A stretch of DNA of 64,000 nucleotides from Alphaproteobacteria bacterium. GTDB lineage: Bacteria; Pseudomonadota; Alphaproteobacteria; Rhodospirillales; Casp-alpha2. A program made the translations under genes and the position numbers. Of this stretch, positions 38,775 through 49,455 are shown piece after piece. Where the stretch lies: the NCBI GenBank assembly GCA_024279135.1, contig JAJRRU010000010.1, positions 1 to 64,000 of the forward strand, read 5' to 3'. The notes under the pieces were generated by a model. The model saw nothing but the letters and a program-made list of their open reading frames with translations. It was not told where the DNA came from and made no database searches. Numbering within the stretch: position 1 is the stretch's first letter; every line of letters begins with the position of its first letter.

Positions 38775-39851
38775 ATGGCTGAGATACATTTAAACAAAGT
38801 ATGTAAATCCTATGGCGATGTCGATGTGCTGTTCGGTATTGACTGGACCATCTTTGATGGTGAATTCGTGGTCATTGTCGGACCCAGTGGTTGTGGCAAA
38901 TCTACCTTATTACGCACCATCGCCGGTCTGGAAAAAATCACTCAAGGCGAAATATCCATCGGCAACCGGGTGGTTAATGATCTGGAACCTGCTGAACGCG
39001 ACATTGCCATGGTGTTCCAGAATTATGCCCTCTATCCCCATATGTCGGTATACGATAATATGGCCTACGGATTAAAAATCCGCGGTTTAGAAAAAGACGA
39101 AATTGAGCGGCGGGTTAATCATGCCGCTGACACACTTGAAATTCGCGACTATCTGGACCGCTCACCCCGACAACTCAGTGGCGGACAACGACAGCGAGTT
39201 GCCATGGGACGTGCCATTGTACGTGAACCCAGCGTTTTTCTGTTCGATGAACCTTTGTCTAACCTGGACGCCAAGCTGCGCGTTCAGATGCGACTGGAAA
39301 TCAAGAACCTGCAACAGCGACTGGGCATAACCAGCGTTTATGTGACCCACGATCAGGTCGAGGCCATGACACTGGGGCACCGCTTGATGGTCCTCAATGG
39401 CGGGTATGTGGAACAACTGGGCACACCCATCGAGCTATACGAAAAACCGGCGACGGAATTTGTTGCTGGATTCATCGGATCACCCTCCATGAACCTGCTC
39501 AAGGCCAAAATTAGTGGCGATGGAACAAAAGCCGAATTTTCTGACCACAACAGCCTGTATCTGGCCAGTGCTCTACCATCGCAGGCAAACCGCCAGGTCA
39601 CCATTGGTTTGCGACCCGAACACCTCATGGTCAACAAAACCTCGCAGGCAAACATGTCGATCAAGGTTAACGCCGTCGAACACCTGGGTGCGGACACGCT
39701 GGCGCACGGTGAATTTGAAGGTTGTGATGAAATTGTGACCCTGAGATTGCATGGAATCGTGATGATTAATCAGGGTGATATCCTGCCGCTCGAAATAGAC
39801 CCTGATAAAGTTCATATATTCGACACTGAAACCGGCAAACGGCTGGAATAG
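38775..39851 (+). CDS. ugpC: Glycerol-3-phosphate ABC ATPase UgpC
   Basis: 358 residues. Walker [10 protein letters not shown], signature [15 protein letters not shown], Walker [13 protein letters not shown], His switch YVTHDQVEA, and a C-terminal TOBE/OB domain ([13 protein letters not shown]) as in MalK/UgpC. Energises UgpAE. A GATGAGAG site precedes the ATG. Confidence 0.95.
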   Translation: MAEIHLNKVCKSYGDVDVLFGIDWTIFDGEFVVIVGPSGCGKSTLLRTIAGLEKITQGEISIGNRVVNDLEPAERDIAMVFQNYALYPHMSVYDNMAYGLKIRGLEKDEIERRVNHAADTLEIRDYLDRSPRQLSGGQRQRVAMGRAIVREPSVFLFDEPLSNLDAKLRVQMRLEIKNLQQRLGITSVYVTHDQVEAMTLGHRLMVLNGGYVEQLGTPIELYEKPATEFVAGFIGSPSMNLLKAKISGDGTKAEFSDHNSLYLASALPSQANRQVTIGLRPEHLMVNKTSQANMSIKVNAVEHLGADTLAHGEFEGCDEIVTLRLHGIVMINQGDILPLEIDPDKVHIFDTETGKRLE

Positions 39852-39872
39852 ACATAATTAGCGAGCGTAAAT

Positions 39873-40865
39873 ATGCGTTGGTTTAACTTAACCTTAATAT
39901 CAATAGTGAGCATTCTCAACATGATGAATTTTGTGTTTGGTTTTGATGCCCAGGGCCATCGCGGCGCACGGGGCCTGATGCCAGAAAATACCCTAGCCGG
40001 TTTTGCCAAGGCCCTGAGCATCGGGGTCAATACGCTGGAGCTTGATATCGGGATGACCCGTGACGGTATCATAGTTGTGACTCATAATCCCCAATTGGAG
40101 TCGGATATAACGCGCGACGAAAATGGTAACTGGTTAGGCGAAAACAATCCGGCTGTGTATTCACTTAGTCATGCGGAACTCAACAGGTTTGACGTGGGAC
40201 AGTTGAAACCGGGAACCCGCTATGCAGATCGGTTTGACACCCAGGTCGCGATCGATGGTGCACGCATTCCAACCCTGTCAGATGTGTTGGACCTTGTCAG
40301 TCGGTCGGCTAACGATACCGTCCGTCTTAATATCGAAACCAAACTGCAACCGGGTAAACCGGGCTTGACGACAGACCCGAAAAGCATGATATCGGAGCTT
40401 TTGAGGATCCTTGAAGAACAGGGTTTTCTGGACAGGGTAACAATCCAGTCCTTCGACTGGCGCACGCTACAGGTAGCCCAGCGCATGGCACCCAATATCC
40501 CCACATCCTATCTGACAGTACAGCAACCCTGGTATGACAACTTGCAGTCCGGCGAGGACGGACCGTCACCGTGGACCGCCGGTTTCGATATCGATGATTA
40601 TGACGGCAGTGCCCCCAAGATAGTACAGGCCGCTGGTGGATACGTCTGGTCGCCTTTTCACATGGAGGTGACACAGGCCAATATCGAACAGGCCCACAGC
40701 CTGGGCCTGAAAGTCAAGGTATGGACTGTTAATGATCCCGTTCGCATGGTCGAGCTGATCTTGATGGGTGTGGATGGTATTATTACCGATTACCCCGACA
40801 TCCTGCGTAGTGTAATGACAGACCGCGACATGACTCTGGCCCCGGCGACCCCCGTTTCTCCTTGA
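39873..40865 (+). CDS. Glycerophosphodiester phosphodiesterase, secreted
   Basis: 330 residues with a signal-peptide-like N-terminus (to about residue 25, ending FGFDA). GDPD TIM barrel: catalytic HRGARGLMPENT, ELDIGMTRDGIIVVTHNP, and WTVNDPVRMVELILMGVDGIITDYP. It splits glycerophosphodiesters to glycerol-3-phosphate and an alcohol, feeding the Ugp importer encoded just upstream. This is the usual ugp/ugpQ partnership but in periplasmic form. Confidence 0.93.
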   Translation: MRWFNLTLISIVSILNMMNFVFGFDAQGHRGARGLMPENTLAGFAKALSIGVNTLELDIGMTRDGIIVVTHNPQLESDITRDENGNWLGENNPAVYSLSHAELNRFDVGQLKPGTRYADRFDTQVAIDGARIPTLSDVLDLVSRSANDTVRLNIETKLQPGKPGLTTDPKSMISELLRILEEQGFLDRVTIQSFDWRTLQVAQRMAPNIPTSYLTVQQPWYDNLQSGEDGPSPWTAGFDIDDYDGSAPKIVQAAGGYVWSPFHMEVTQANIEQAHSLGLKVKVWTVNDPVRMVELILMGVDGIITDYPDILRSVMTDRDMTLAPATPVSP

Positions 40866-41027
40866 TTACTTTGGCTCCCTGATTTCCCGTGAGACCCCGT
40901 GAATAAGAAAACTTCACGATTTAACCAAAATCAAGGCGAGCCCTGTTCGGATATGGTTATATACCTCTGTCAGGGGGACCTAAACATTCTATGCCTCCCC
41001 AGCACCCCTCTGACCCTTCCAAAAACT

Positions 41028-41059
41028 AACCGGTCCTGTTAAAGGACCGGTTTTATTTT
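41028..41059. terminator. Bidirectional rho-independent terminator
   Basis: AACCGGTCCT (41028-41037) and AGGACCGGTT (41043-41052) form a 10-bp stem with a 5-nt loop. TTTTATTTT follows on the plus strand and AGTTTTTGG on the minus strand, so it can end both the ugp-GDPD transcript and the oxidoreductase gene, whose stop codon lies inside the stem. Confidence 0.9.
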
Positions 41060-42129
41060 GCCACCTGGCCTTCGCCTTCCCCGGCGAGAGTGAGCACTAT
41101 TTTCCCCGTATGATTTTTAGATATAAAGTCAGTTTGCGCCCTTGCGATCTGCTCGAGCGGATAGGTTTTTGCAACAACAGGTGTTATGCGACCACTTTCG
41201 ATGTGTTCGATCAGATTACGGAACACATCTGGCTCCAGGACCGTACAGCCAAACAGGCTCAAATCCTTTAAATACAAAGTTCGGATATCCAGCTCAACCA
41301 TAGCCCCGCCAATGGCCCCCGCCACGGCGTAGCGTCCATGGGGACGAAGCACCTCGAGAAGTTCCGGCCACCCGGCCCCGCCAACCAGGTCAATAACCAC
41401 GTCAATACTCTCTCGTCCGAGCTTTTCTACAACACTATCGTCGCGTGCCAGTGCGCGCTCGGCACCGAGACGCAGAATACCGTCTGATTTAGCTGGACTG
41501 GTCACTGCTATGACCTGCGCCCCGCGAGCACGGGCCAACTGTATTGCCGCAGAGCCAACACCACCCGATGCTCCCGTGACAAGCACCCGGTCACCGGTTT
41601 TTGTGCCGGAGCGGGTCAGCAGGTTCTCCGCTGTGGAATAGGAACAGGGAAACGATGCAAGCTCGGTGTCATTAAATTTACTGTCAATTTTGTGAGCATG
41701 GCGTGAGGCGACTACCGTATAATCAGCAAACCCGCCGTCGCATTCCGAACCGAAATACCACGGACGCTCCAGTTCCTGGCCGTTTACTTCACGGATGCAA
41801 GGTTCGATCAAAACCCGCTCACCGATCCGCTCCGCGCTGATCTCCTGACCCACGGCAACGATCCGTCCGCAAACGTCAGCCCCTTGAATGCGGGGGAAAT
41901 GAAGGGGCTCACCCGTCCAGCTTGCATCATCGCTTGCACCGTCTTTCTTTGAATACCAGGCCGTCCGCGTATTGATATCCGTATTATTGACACCCGCCGC
42001 CGTTACACGAATGAGAACTTCAAACGGCGTTGGCCGGGGAACCGGGATGTCGTGATGCACCTCAAGCTTGTCCAGCTCACCATGGCCGGTGAGCCACACG
42101 CCCCGCATTGTTTTCGGTAAATCGTTCAT
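41053..42129 (-). CDS. Zinc-type alcohol dehydrogenase-like (MDR) oxidoreductase
   Basis: 358 residues of the medium-chain dehydrogenase/reductase superfamily. GADVCGRIVAVG, then LVTGASGGVGSAAIQLARARGAQVIAV as the NAD(P) site, and GKIVLTLAGEG at the end. The Cys-rich structural zinc loop of true alcohol dehydrogenases is not seen, so a quinone/enoyl-type reductase is possible. The start at 42129 has AAGGA 8 bp upstream; a 9-codon longer frame has none. Stop lies within the terminator hairpin. Confidence 0.88.
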   Translation of the reverse strand: MNDLPKTMRGVWLTGHGELDKLEVHHDIPVPRPTPFEVLIRVTAAGVNNTDINTRTAWYSKKDGASDDASWTGEPLHFPRIQGADVCGRIVAVGQEISAERIGERVLIEPCIREVNGQELERPWYFGSECDGGFADYTVVASRHAHKIDSKFNDTELASFPCSYSTAENLLTRSGTKTGDRVLVTGASGGVGSAAIQLARARGAQVIAVTSPAKSDGILRLGAERALARDDSVVEKLGRESIDVVIDLVGGAGWPELLEVLRPHGRYAVAGAIGGAMVELDIRTLYLKDLSLFGCTVLEPDVFRNLIEHIESGRITPVVAKTYPLEQIARAQTDFISKNHTGKIVLTLAGEGEGQVAK

Positions 42130-42223
42130 ATGAAATTCCTTGCCAAACAGATCCATACGCTAAGCCGGATCGGCTATAAAATTAATTCTGGAAAGTGCCG
42201 TCTAACATCCGAAAGTATATTAT

Positions 42224-42970
42224 TTAATTACTCGTATCGACGTTATAACGGGTTTTAATCGCATCAATTTCACCCGCACGGCTCATTTTTTCAAGGATTT
42301 CTGTCACAGGTTTGACCAGGTATTTATGGCGTTCATTTAGATAATGATAAAGCGGGCTTACCTGCAATGGGGGCTCGATCATAGTGACCGTATCAAATTC
42401 TGATTTTAGTAATACTCTGGTACCCGTAAACCTGTTTGCGATGGCCACATCCATGCGGCCGTTTTTAACCATGCGAAAGGCAGTTTCATGGCTGGACACC
42501 GGGTAGACATCCATACCCACCGTGTTTCGTTCGGCGACCTTGAACCCCCTGTCAAAAGTAATTTTGAAGGGAGACAGGCTTTTCCATCCGAAAACTTCAA
42601 GCCCATCATTAATGCTGAACGCCATCTGTTCCACAACTGCATGGCTGAACGGAATTTGGATCAGGTTGGGGTATTTAACCGTCAGGCCTGCAATGCGCAC
42701 AAGCTCACCGTCCGATTGCCCATTGTTCGACATTATCAGCGACCGTTCGGCTGGAAACGCCTTGTACTTTACCGTCACGCCCAGTTTTTCATAAGCCACG
42801 CGGATGATCTCTGCTGCGGCATCATGAAAATCATTTTTCTCGGCAGGGTATCCGATCACCAGTGACGTTGTTTGGGCGTTTGCCTGGCACGGCAACAAAA
42901 TCGCTAAAACAAACACCGCCAAACACAACAATGAAGTCCCGTGAGGTTTCAGACGACTGATTATCATCAT
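42224..42970 (-). CDS. Periplasmic solute-binding protein, SBP_bac_3-like
   Basis: 248 residues with a signal peptide (about 1-32, ending QANAQ). Short polar-amino-acid-type binding fold: VIGYPAEKNDFHDAAAEIIRVAY, VKYKAFPAERSL, then NGRMDVAIANRFTG and a final helical MSRAGEIDAIKTRY. No permease or ATPase is adjacent, so it may be an orphan receptor-like protein or feed a signalling protein; the ligand is unknown. Confidence 0.82.
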   Translation of the reverse strand: MMIISRLKPHGTSLLCLAVFVLAILLPCQANAQTTSLVIGYPAEKNDFHDAAAEIIRVAYEKLGVTVKYKAFPAERSLIMSNNGQSDGELVRIAGLTVKYPNLIQIPFSHAVVEQMAFSINDGLEVFGWKSLSPFKITFDRGFKVAERNTVGMDVYPVSSHETAFRMVKNGRMDVAIANRFTGTRVLLKSEFDTVTMIEPPLQVSPLYHYLNERHKYLVKPVTEILEKMSRAGEIDAIKTRYNVDTSN

Positions 42971-43062
42971 TTCCTAATCCCCGTTGATGAAAACGCGCCG
43001 CGCCCTCGCGGGACACAAGAAGGATCTTAGGGTTAACACCAATGAACAACAGTCTCAAATAA

Positions 43063-43087
43063 AGTCTGCTTCAGGTAAAGCAGTATT
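43063..43087. repeat. Intergenic inverted repeat
   Basis: AAGTCTGCTTCAGG then TAAAGCAGTATT, a weaker copy of the TGTCYGCT ... AGCGGACA hairpin family, in the 267-bp gap between the binding-protein gene and the oligopeptide ATPase gene. Nothing else recognisable is in that gap. Confidence 0.35.
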
Positions 43088-43237
43088 ACAAAACTCGATT
43101 GTGAGCGGTTTTCTCATGTCATGATCTGGGATACACCCTATCAGTACCGGAAAAATGTTCAATAATGTGGGATCAGCTCAGTACGTTGAAATAATTTATA
43201 CCCCACTGTGATTTTTTAATCACCAGAATTAACACAC

Positions 43238-44224
43238 TTAGGCATAATGACAGGCCACCGCATGTTTCTCATCAATCTGGAGAAAGACCGGGATCAGTGA
43301 CTGACATTTACTGTCGGCTTGGGGGCAGCGGGCATGAAAAGCACAGCCCGAGGGCGGGTTAAATGGGTTGGGCGGCTCGCCGGTGATTGTGGTGCGCGAA
43401 GCACGGGCGCGTGGGTCGGGCACCGGAACCGCCGAAATCAAGGCTTTGGTATAGGGGTGCATGGGATTTTCCAACAACGCCTCACTGTCGGCAAGCTCAA
43501 CAATACGGCCCAGATACATGACCGCGATGCGCGAGCTGATATGGCGGACAATGCTCAGATCATGGGTAATAAACAGATATGTCAGACCGAGTTTCTTTTG
43601 CAGATCCACCAGCAGATTAACCACTTGAGCCTGCACCGATACATCGAGGGCCGATACGCTTTCGTCACAGACCACCAGTTTCGGGCCACTGATCAAGGCG
43701 CGGGCAATCACCACCCGCTGTTGCTGGCCTCCTGATAGCTGGTGTGGGTAGCGGTCTAATAAATGGGGCGGCAGACTGACCGCTGCAATCATTTCCAGAA
43801 CCTTGTCGTCGCGTTTGTCCTCGTCCCCCACATGGTGAATGTCCAGGGGTTCACGAATCTGGCTGCCGATGGTCAGGCGCGGATTGAGGGCACCAAGTGG
43901 ATTTTGGAACACCAGCTGCATTTCACTGCGCAGCCGTCGCCATTCCTTGGTGTCGATAGTGGTTATGTCTTGCCCCAAGTAAGAAACCGAGCCCGCAGTT
44001 GGTTCAATCAGATTGAGAATAAGCTGGCCAAGGGTCGACTTTCCGCAGCCGCTTTCTCCCACAAGGCCCAGGGTCTCGCCAGCATACAGATCAAACGAAA
44101 CACCGTTTACCGCATGGGCAATCATTCGTTCGCCGAAAAATGAGGTCCGGGGTCCGGCAAAGTGGCAAACCACGTCGCGGACTTTCATTATTATTTCAGA
44201 TTTCTTTTCCATGGTATTTGTCAT
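43238..44224 (-). CDS. Oligopeptide/dipeptide ABC ATPase, DppF/OppF type
   Basis: 328 residues. Walker [17 protein letters not shown], signature [15 protein letters not shown], Walker [13 protein letters not shown], and the C-terminal oligopeptide extension [10 protein letters not shown] that in the family carries a Cys-rich cluster. ATG at 44224 overlaps the stop of the preceding gene (ATGA). Last gene of the peptide-uptake operon. Confidence 0.93.
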   Translation of the reverse strand: MTNTMEKKSEIIMKVRDVVCHFAGPRTSFFGERMIAHAVNGVSFDLYAGETLGLVGESGCGKSTLGQLILNLIEPTAGSVSYLGQDITTIDTKEWRRLRSEMQLVFQNPLGALNPRLTIGSQIREPLDIHHVGDEDKRDDKVLEMIAAVSLPPHLLDRYPHQLSGGQQQRVVIARALISGPKLVVCDESVSALDVSVQAQVVNLLVDLQKKLGLTYLFITHDLSIVRHISSRIAVMYLGRIVELADSEALLENPMHPYTKALISAVPVPDPRARASRTTITGEPPNPFNPPSGCAFHARCPQADSKCQSLIPVFLQIDEKHAVACHYA

Positions 44225-45240
44225 GATGTTGTTATCGGATGCATGCAAGCCACCCGTCGGGATGTGCCAATATTTTTAAAATCAGGCCTTGTGCCTGTGC
44301 AGCTATCATCGCAATGGCCGCAGCGTTGTTCAAAACGGCATCCCTCGACAAATTCATGGGGTGGCGGGGCCGAACCTTCAATGGCATTAAGGCGGTCCAC
44401 TTTACGGTCGACCCGTGGCAAAGAATTAAGCAGGCCCAGGGTGTATGGATGCATGGGGTTATCAAACAAATCAAACACCGGTGCTTCCTCGACGACACGC
44501 CCCGCATACATCACCGCCACCTCATCGGCGGCTTCGGCGATGACGCCCAGGTCATGAGTAATCAGGATCAAGGCCATGTCCAAATCAGATTTCAGTTGTG
44601 ATAACAATTCAAGGATCTGGGCCTGAATGGTCACATCCAGAGCCGTTGTCGGTTCGTCGGCTATAAGCAGTTTTGGCTCACAGGCTATTGCCATGGCAAT
44701 CATGGCACGTTGGCTCATGCCGCCGGAAAACTGGTGTGGGTATTCATTATATCGGGTCTTGGGTTCGGGAATACCAACCAGATCAAGCATTTCAAGGGTA
44801 CGGCGCTTGGCCGCTTCTCTGGAAATATTTTGATGCAAATGCAGGGATTCAGAAATTTGCCATCCGATGGTACGTACCGGATTGAGCGATACCATGGGGT
44901 CTTGAAAGACCATAGCGATCTTGCAGCCGCGCAGTTGGGTCATATCGTCTTCGCTGAGTTTCAGCAGGTCCTGTTCCTGGAATAAAACTTCACCGTTGAT
45001 GACCCGTCCGCGCGCCGCCAGCAGACGTAACATGGCAAGACAGGTAACGCTTTTTCCACTACCACTTTCGCCCACCAGACCAAGCGTTTGGCCAGAAGAA
45101 ACTTTTAAATCCACATGGTCGACCACTTGGTGACTACCTTCGGGCGTATCAAAAACGACGGACAAGCCGCGCACCTCCAGCAAGGGTGGCGAAGCCGCCA
45201 TATGATCTGCATTGGTACCGTGATTTTGAGTATTGCTCAT
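44221..45240 (-). CDS. Oligopeptide/dipeptide ABC ATPase, DppD/OppD type
   Basis: 339 residues. Walker [16 protein letters not shown], signature [14 protein letters not shown], Walker [14 protein letters not shown]-terminal [14 protein letters not shown]. Works as a heterodimer with the next ATPase. Start ATGA overlaps the permease stop. Confidence 0.93.
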   Translation of the reverse strand: MSNTQNHGTNADHMAASPPLLEVRGLSVVFDTPEGSHQVVDHVDLKVSSGQTLGLVGESGSGKSVTCLAMLRLLAARGRVINGEVLFQEQDLLKLSEDDMTQLRGCKIAMVFQDPMVSLNPVRTIGWQISESLHLHQNISREAAKRRTLEMLDLVGIPEPKTRYNEYPHQFSGGMSQRAMIAMAIACEPKLLIADEPTTALDVTIQAQILELLSQLKSDLDMALILITHDLGVIAEAADEVAVMYAGRVVEEAPVFDLFDNPMHPYTLGLLNSLPRVDRKVDRLNAIEGSAPPPHEFVEGCRFEQRCGHCDDSCTGTRPDFKNIGTSRRVACMHPITTS

Positions 45241-46163
45241 TTCAGGGTCGGGTCCAATCGGTCACGCAGCCAGTCACCGACAACGGCAATAGACAAGGTT
45301 AAAAAGAAAATCACCATGCCCGGCAGCACCGCTATCCAGGGTGCCAGGATCAGATAATCGCGGCCGACGCCCAATATTTGACCGAGGCTGGTCATGGGTG
45401 GTTGAACGCCGAGACCAAGGAAGCTCAGGGTTGACTCGAGTAAGATGACGCCGGGTAGATTGATTGTTGCCTGCACCACCAGTGTGCCCAGTATATTGGG
45501 CAGTACGTGACGCCGGTAAATCTTGTAATTGCTTAATCCGAGCGAGCGCACCGCCCGCACATAGTCCTGCGCATTGCAACTTAGCACCATGGAGCGCGAC
45601 AGACGGGCATAGCGTTCCCATCCATCGATACCGACGACGATAATCAAAACCGTCAGGCTGTTGCCTACGAAGGCTAAAACCGCAAGGGCAAAAATGATAA
45701 ATGGCAGCGATACCTGAACATCGACCAGCATCATCAGGACTTCTTCTACCCAGCCACGAAAATGTGCCGCCACAATACCCAGAACGCTCCCCAGAACGGC
45801 ACCAATAACCGTGCCGACCACACCAATAAGAACGCTTAGCTGTAATCCTTTAATCAGGCGGCTGAGAACATCTCGGCCGAGATCATCGGTACCAAAAATG
45901 TGATCCCACGAACCACCATCCATAAATACAGGTGGTTGTAACTGGTTAAAAAGATCTTGTTTGGTATGTTCATAGGGTTGAAACGTAAATCCAAAAACCG
46001 CAATGAACAGGATGAACGCTATATAGATTAGTGCTGCGGTTACCAGCCATTCACCGCTTAATCCCCAGCGATGCATTGTTGCACTTAACCATCCCCGTTT
46101 AACACCGGTAGCGGTATGCGATGGCATGACCGAATCTGCCTGTTTTGTTGTCATGCCGAACAT
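45237..46163 (-). CDS. Peptide ABC permease, DppC type
   Basis: 308 residues with six membrane helices. FGTDDLGRDVLSRL is the DppC-family mark near the N-terminus, and RAVRSLGLSNYKIYRRHVLPN is the coupling loop. Starts 1 bp after the dppB-type gene stop. Confidence 0.94.
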   Translation of the reverse strand: MFGMTTKQADSVMPSHTATGVKRGWLSATMHRWGLSGEWLVTAALIYIAFILFIAVFGFTFQPYEHTKQDLFNQLQPPVFMDGGSWDHIFGTDDLGRDVLSRLIKGLQLSVLIGVVGTVIGAVLGSVLGIVAAHFRGWVEEVLMMLVDVQVSLPFIIFALAVLAFVGNSLTVLIIVVGIDGWERYARLSRSMVLSCNAQDYVRAVRSLGLSNYKIYRRHVLPNILGTLVVQATINLPGVILLESTLSFLGLGVQPPMTSLGQILGVGRDYLILAPWIAVLPGMVIFFLTLSIAVVGDWLRDRLDPTLK

Positions 46164-46164
46164 C

Positions 46165-47094
46165 TCATTTTTTGATCCCCGTTATCGTAATTCTGGGATC
46201 GAGGTAGCCGTACAATATATCAACCAGCAGATTGGCGATGATAACCGTTGAAGCGACCATAAGGATAAACATCTGCACGACAGCAAAGTCGCGCACTCCT
46301 ACCGCAACAATGAATAAGCGCCCGGCACCGGGCCAGGAAAATACGGTTTCGATCACCACCGAACCACCGATCAGCCAACCCAACTGAAACCCAATAACCG
46401 TCACCGTCGGTATGGCAGCATTGGGTAGCGCGTGCCAGACAATTTGCCGCCATTTGGAGGCGCCCTTGGCACGAGCAGTCCGCATATAGGGTTGGCGCAA
46501 TACTTCCAGCATGGCCGAGCGGGTAAACCGTGCGATGGTTCCCGACAGGGTCAGTCCGAGCGTGGTCGCTGGCAGGATCAGATGTTGCCAGGTTCCGGCC
46601 CCCGCCGTGGGAAGCCAGCGCATTTCAAGGGAAAAGAATAAAATTAACAAAAGTCCAAGGAAGTAACTGGGCATTGAGAATGAAGCCACGGCAACGGTCA
46701 TAATGCCACGGTCCCATTTAGAGCCGCGCATGAGGGCCGCAATGGCACCCAGGCTGACCCCGGCCACAACACTGATTACAAACGTTGTGCCACCCAGCAA
46801 CAAGGTATTGGGCAACCGTTCGACAATCAGGTCCCAGGCCGGGCGGGCATCAAAAAATGATGTGCCGAAATCGCCACGAAAAATATCCTGAAAATAGATT
46901 ATATATTGCTCAAAAATAGATTTATCGATACCCCATTTTTCACGGTAGATATCGAGCGTAGACTCAGGTGTGCCCAGTGAAAAAATAGAATAGAGAGGAT
47001 CGCCAGAAGCCCTGAGCACCAGAAAAACGGCTGATACGACAAACCATAGTGTAAATGCACTACGAGCCAGTTTTATAATAATATATCGGGTCAA
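46165..47094 (-). CDS. Peptide ABC permease, DppB type
   Basis: 309 residues, six membrane helices, with the RTARAKGASKWRQIVWHALPNA coupling loop and LPNTLLLGGTTFVIS. Forms the pore with the DppC-type protein. It is preceded by a 108-bp gap carrying a strong hairpin after the binding-protein gene. Confidence 0.94.
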   Translation of the reverse strand: MTRYIIIKLARSAFTLWFVVSAVFLVLRASGDPLYSIFSLGTPESTLDIYREKWGIDKSIFEQYIIYFQDIFRGDFGTSFFDARPAWDLIVERLPNTLLLGGTTFVISVVAGVSLGAIAALMRGSKWDRGIMTVAVASFSMPSYFLGLLLILFFSLEMRWLPTAGAGTWQHLILPATTLGLTLSGTIARFTRSAMLEVLRQPYMRTARAKGASKWRQIVWHALPNAAIPTVTVIGFQLGWLIGGSVVIETVFSWPGAGRLFIVAVGVRDFAVVQMFILMVASTVIIANLLVDILYGYLDPRITITGIKK

Positions 47095-47149
47095 TCTGGA
47101 ATTCCGTGGTCAGTATTAAAAGAAGATAACAAGTTTGCTGTCATGAATT

Positions 47150-47183
47150 CGGGTGGGCCAATAAAAATATCCCGGCCCACCCG
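47150..47183 (-). terminator. Stem-loop between the dppA-type and dppB-type genes
   Basis: CGGGTGGGCC (47150-47159) pairs perfectly with GGCCCACCCG (47174-47183), loop 14 nt. On the transcribed strand no T-run follows. The position right after the binding-protein gene mirrors the ugpB-ugpA hairpin, suggesting mRNA stabilisation and differential expression. Confidence 0.75.
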
Positions 47184-47202
47184 TTCATGCTGTTTTCAGC
47201 GC

Positions 47203-48816
47203 CTATGAATTGTCTTTAATGTTATGGGCACGGAAATCCATGTAGAAGAAAGTATAGGGCTTCCAATCCAGGTCTTTGCGTACACCATAGGCTTCAACCG
47301 GACGATAGAGCAGAATTGCCGGTACCAGATCATCCCACAAGTCGAGCAGATCCAGATAGGCTTTCTTACGGGTATCGAAATCGGCCCCCTGCTCGATGTC
47401 AGTACCCAGCTTCAGGAACTCAGCAGGTGCAGTGCCGCCCCAATCCTTCAGGCGATGTCCACCGACACGGCCCCAGCTGAACCACATGCCGCCACCGGGA
47501 TCGGTCATCCACATGTTGTCAGATGCGGCATAGGCGTCACCTTCCTGACCCATCTGTCCCCAGTTCTCGATAATGTCGAGCTTGACGTTCAGGCCAACTT
47601 CTTTCCACATTTCAAGACCGGCTTCAACTGCCCGCGTCATGTTGGTGTAATAACCGCCAACGACACGAATGCGGATCTCTTCACCCTTGTAACCAGCTTC
47701 TTTCAAGAGTTTTTTCGCTCCTTCAGGATCGAAAGGCAGTGCGCCACGCTCGGGAACCGCATACTTGCCATAACCAGGGAAATCATAGGTCCCGGCTTCG
47801 GTCATTCCAGCCCAAAGCTTGTCAGCCAGCAACGCGCGATTAAGCGACAGGGCCATGGCTTTGCGGATACGTTTGTCCGCGATGGGCCTGTCTTTTTTGT
47901 ACTGACGGAAAGTAATCATCTGAACATTTTCAATGGCAACGGCGCGGATTTCAGTGGCGTCGTCATTGTCGATTGGCCGGGTCAGTGTGGGCGGTAATGA
48001 CGTTACGATGTCATATTCACCGGTAATCAGGCCAGCGATTCTCGAAGACACTTCCGGTACTTCGCGGAAAGTGATGCTGTTCAGTGGTGGTTTATCGCCC
48101 CAGTAGTCGTCAAAAACTTCAAGCTTGACGGACTCACCGGGAATTCTGCCAGCCCACTTGTAGGGGCCGGTACCGATGGGTTCACGCCCAAAAGCGTCCT
48201 GACCAACTTTCTGATAATAGGCTTTTGAAACCACGTTGCCCATGACCGTTGACAACCGTGCCAGCAATGCTGGATCAGGATTGATCGTGGTAATCCTGAC
48301 AGTATGGGAATCCTTGGCGACAATGGTTTTAAGGGTACCCGATGCCGCGAACAATTCTGTTCCCTCACCAAATGTATTATTCAGGCTGAACACCACATCG
48401 TCGGCGGTCATATCCGTACCATCATGGAATTTCACACCTTTACGAATGCTAAAGTCCCATTCGGTTGGTGAAACCCGTTTCCATGACGTGGCAAGTGCCG
48501 GGACAATATTGACCCCGTCACCACCAGGAGCAGATAACCAGTCTCGACGAACAAGTCCGTCATAGAGAGAATAGGTCACCCGTGCGGCGAAATTGGAATT
48601 CACCACAGGCCCGTGGGATGCCCATGTAGTTGGCATGGCAACGATGAGATCCGTTCTGTCTGATGAGGCCTGAGCCGACCCCATAGCTTGTGCAAACAGT
48701 AAGCCGGTCAACGATACGGTAACTGTTGTCGCTAGAGCCAGCGCCTTGGCTGATCTCTTAATACCGTTCCCCGTATCGGTATTTATATATTGTAGTCGTT
48801 TTAAAAAGTGTATCAA
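47203..48816 (-). CDS. Peptide ABC substrate-binding protein, DppA/OppA type
   Basis: 537 residues with an extended signal peptide (hydrophobic ALALATTVTVSLTGLLFAQA, cut near residues 48-51). Family 5 binding protein: WDFSIRKGVKFHDGTDMTADDVVFS, GTGPYKWAG, RKAMALSLNRALLADKLW. Imports peptides or other large ligands with the four genes downstream. Head gene of the operon; promoter not identified in the 227 bp separating it from cueR, which seems otherwise empty. Confidence 0.93.
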   Translation of the reverse strand: MIHFLKRLQYINTDTGNGIKRSAKALALATTVTVSLTGLLFAQAMGSAQASSDRTDLIVAMPTTWASHGPVVNSNFAARVTYSLYDGLVRRDWLSAPGGDGVNIVPALATSWKRVSPTEWDFSIRKGVKFHDGTDMTADDVVFSLNNTFGEGTELFAASGTLKTIVAKDSHTVRITTINPDPALLARLSTVMGNVVSKAYYQKVGQDAFGREPIGTGPYKWAGRIPGESVKLEVFDDYWGDKPPLNSITFREVPEVSSRIAGLITGEYDIVTSLPPTLTRPIDNDDATEIRAVAIENVQMITFRQYKKDRPIADKRIRKAMALSLNRALLADKLWAGMTEAGTYDFPGYGKYAVPERGALPFDPEGAKKLLKEAGYKGEEIRIRVVGGYYTNMTRAVEAGLEMWKEVGLNVKLDIIENWGQMGQEGDAYAASDNMWMTDPGGGMWFSWGRVGGHRLKDWGGTAPAEFLKLGTDIEQGADFDTRKKAYLDLLDLWDDLVPAILLYRPVEAYGVRKDLDWKPYTFFYMDFRAHNIKDNS

Positions 48817-49043
48817 TTTAATACCCTCCCAGATATTGATCCCTCGGTAAGCAATGATGCCTCGCAGGCAACTACTGCAATCATCGAAACCAGGGAATTA
48901 TTTGTGGCAAATGCCACATTCTGACGGCAAGTTTGGCATAGCTGAATGACGTTTCAGCCTTATCCGTACCTACGAGGCGTCGTGCAATAACGAAATAACT
49001 TTCAGTTAAAAAATTAATGGCATGATCCGGCATAAACCGTTCT

Positions 49044-49442
49044 CTACTCCAAATCCTGGCATCCGCAGAGGTCCTTGAGGATCGGACAATCCGGCCGATG
49101 ATCACCGGCACATTCATCAATAAGATGCGAAAGTGTGCAACGCATGGCCTCAAGACTGGCGATCTTATTTTCGATTTTCTCCAGATGCTCATTTGCAATG
49201 CTTTTAACGTCAGCGCTGGCGCGGGTTTCATCTTCATACAACGCCAGCAGTGTGCGGCAGTCATCGATGGTAAAACCAAGCGAGCGGGCTCGGCCCAGAA
49301 ACGCCAGTTTATGCTGTTCATTTTTGCGGAAAGCGCGGTAGCCATTACCGCCACGCAAGGGGCTGACCAGGCCGATGTCTTCGTAATAACGGATGGTTTT
49401 AACTGATAATCCCGAATGTGCTGATACATCACCTATGTTCAT
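49044..49442 (-). CDS. cueR: CueR, Cu(I)-responsive MerR-family regulator
   Basis: 132 residues. N-terminal HTH (MNIGDVSAHSGLSVKTIRYYE), long helix, and the metal loop CAGDHRPDCPI with the two Cys that define CueR, followed by a CGCQ tail. Activates copper efflux genes on sensing Cu(I). Lies 13 bp downstream of copA on the same strand, so it may be carried on the copA transcript and induce itself. Confidence 0.92.
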   Translation of the reverse strand: MNIGDVSAHSGLSVKTIRYYEDIGLVSPLRGGNGYRAFRKNEQHKLAFLGRARSLGFTIDDCRTLLALYEDETRASADVKSIANEHLEKIENKIASLEAMRCTLSHLIDECAGDHRPDCPILKDLCGCQDLE

Positions 49443-49455
49443 TAATTTTTCTCCC

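Noticed and set aside
48881-49432. 183-codon minus-strand frame over cueR
   Set aside because: Out-of-frame overlap with cueR, whose HTH and Cys loop are clear.
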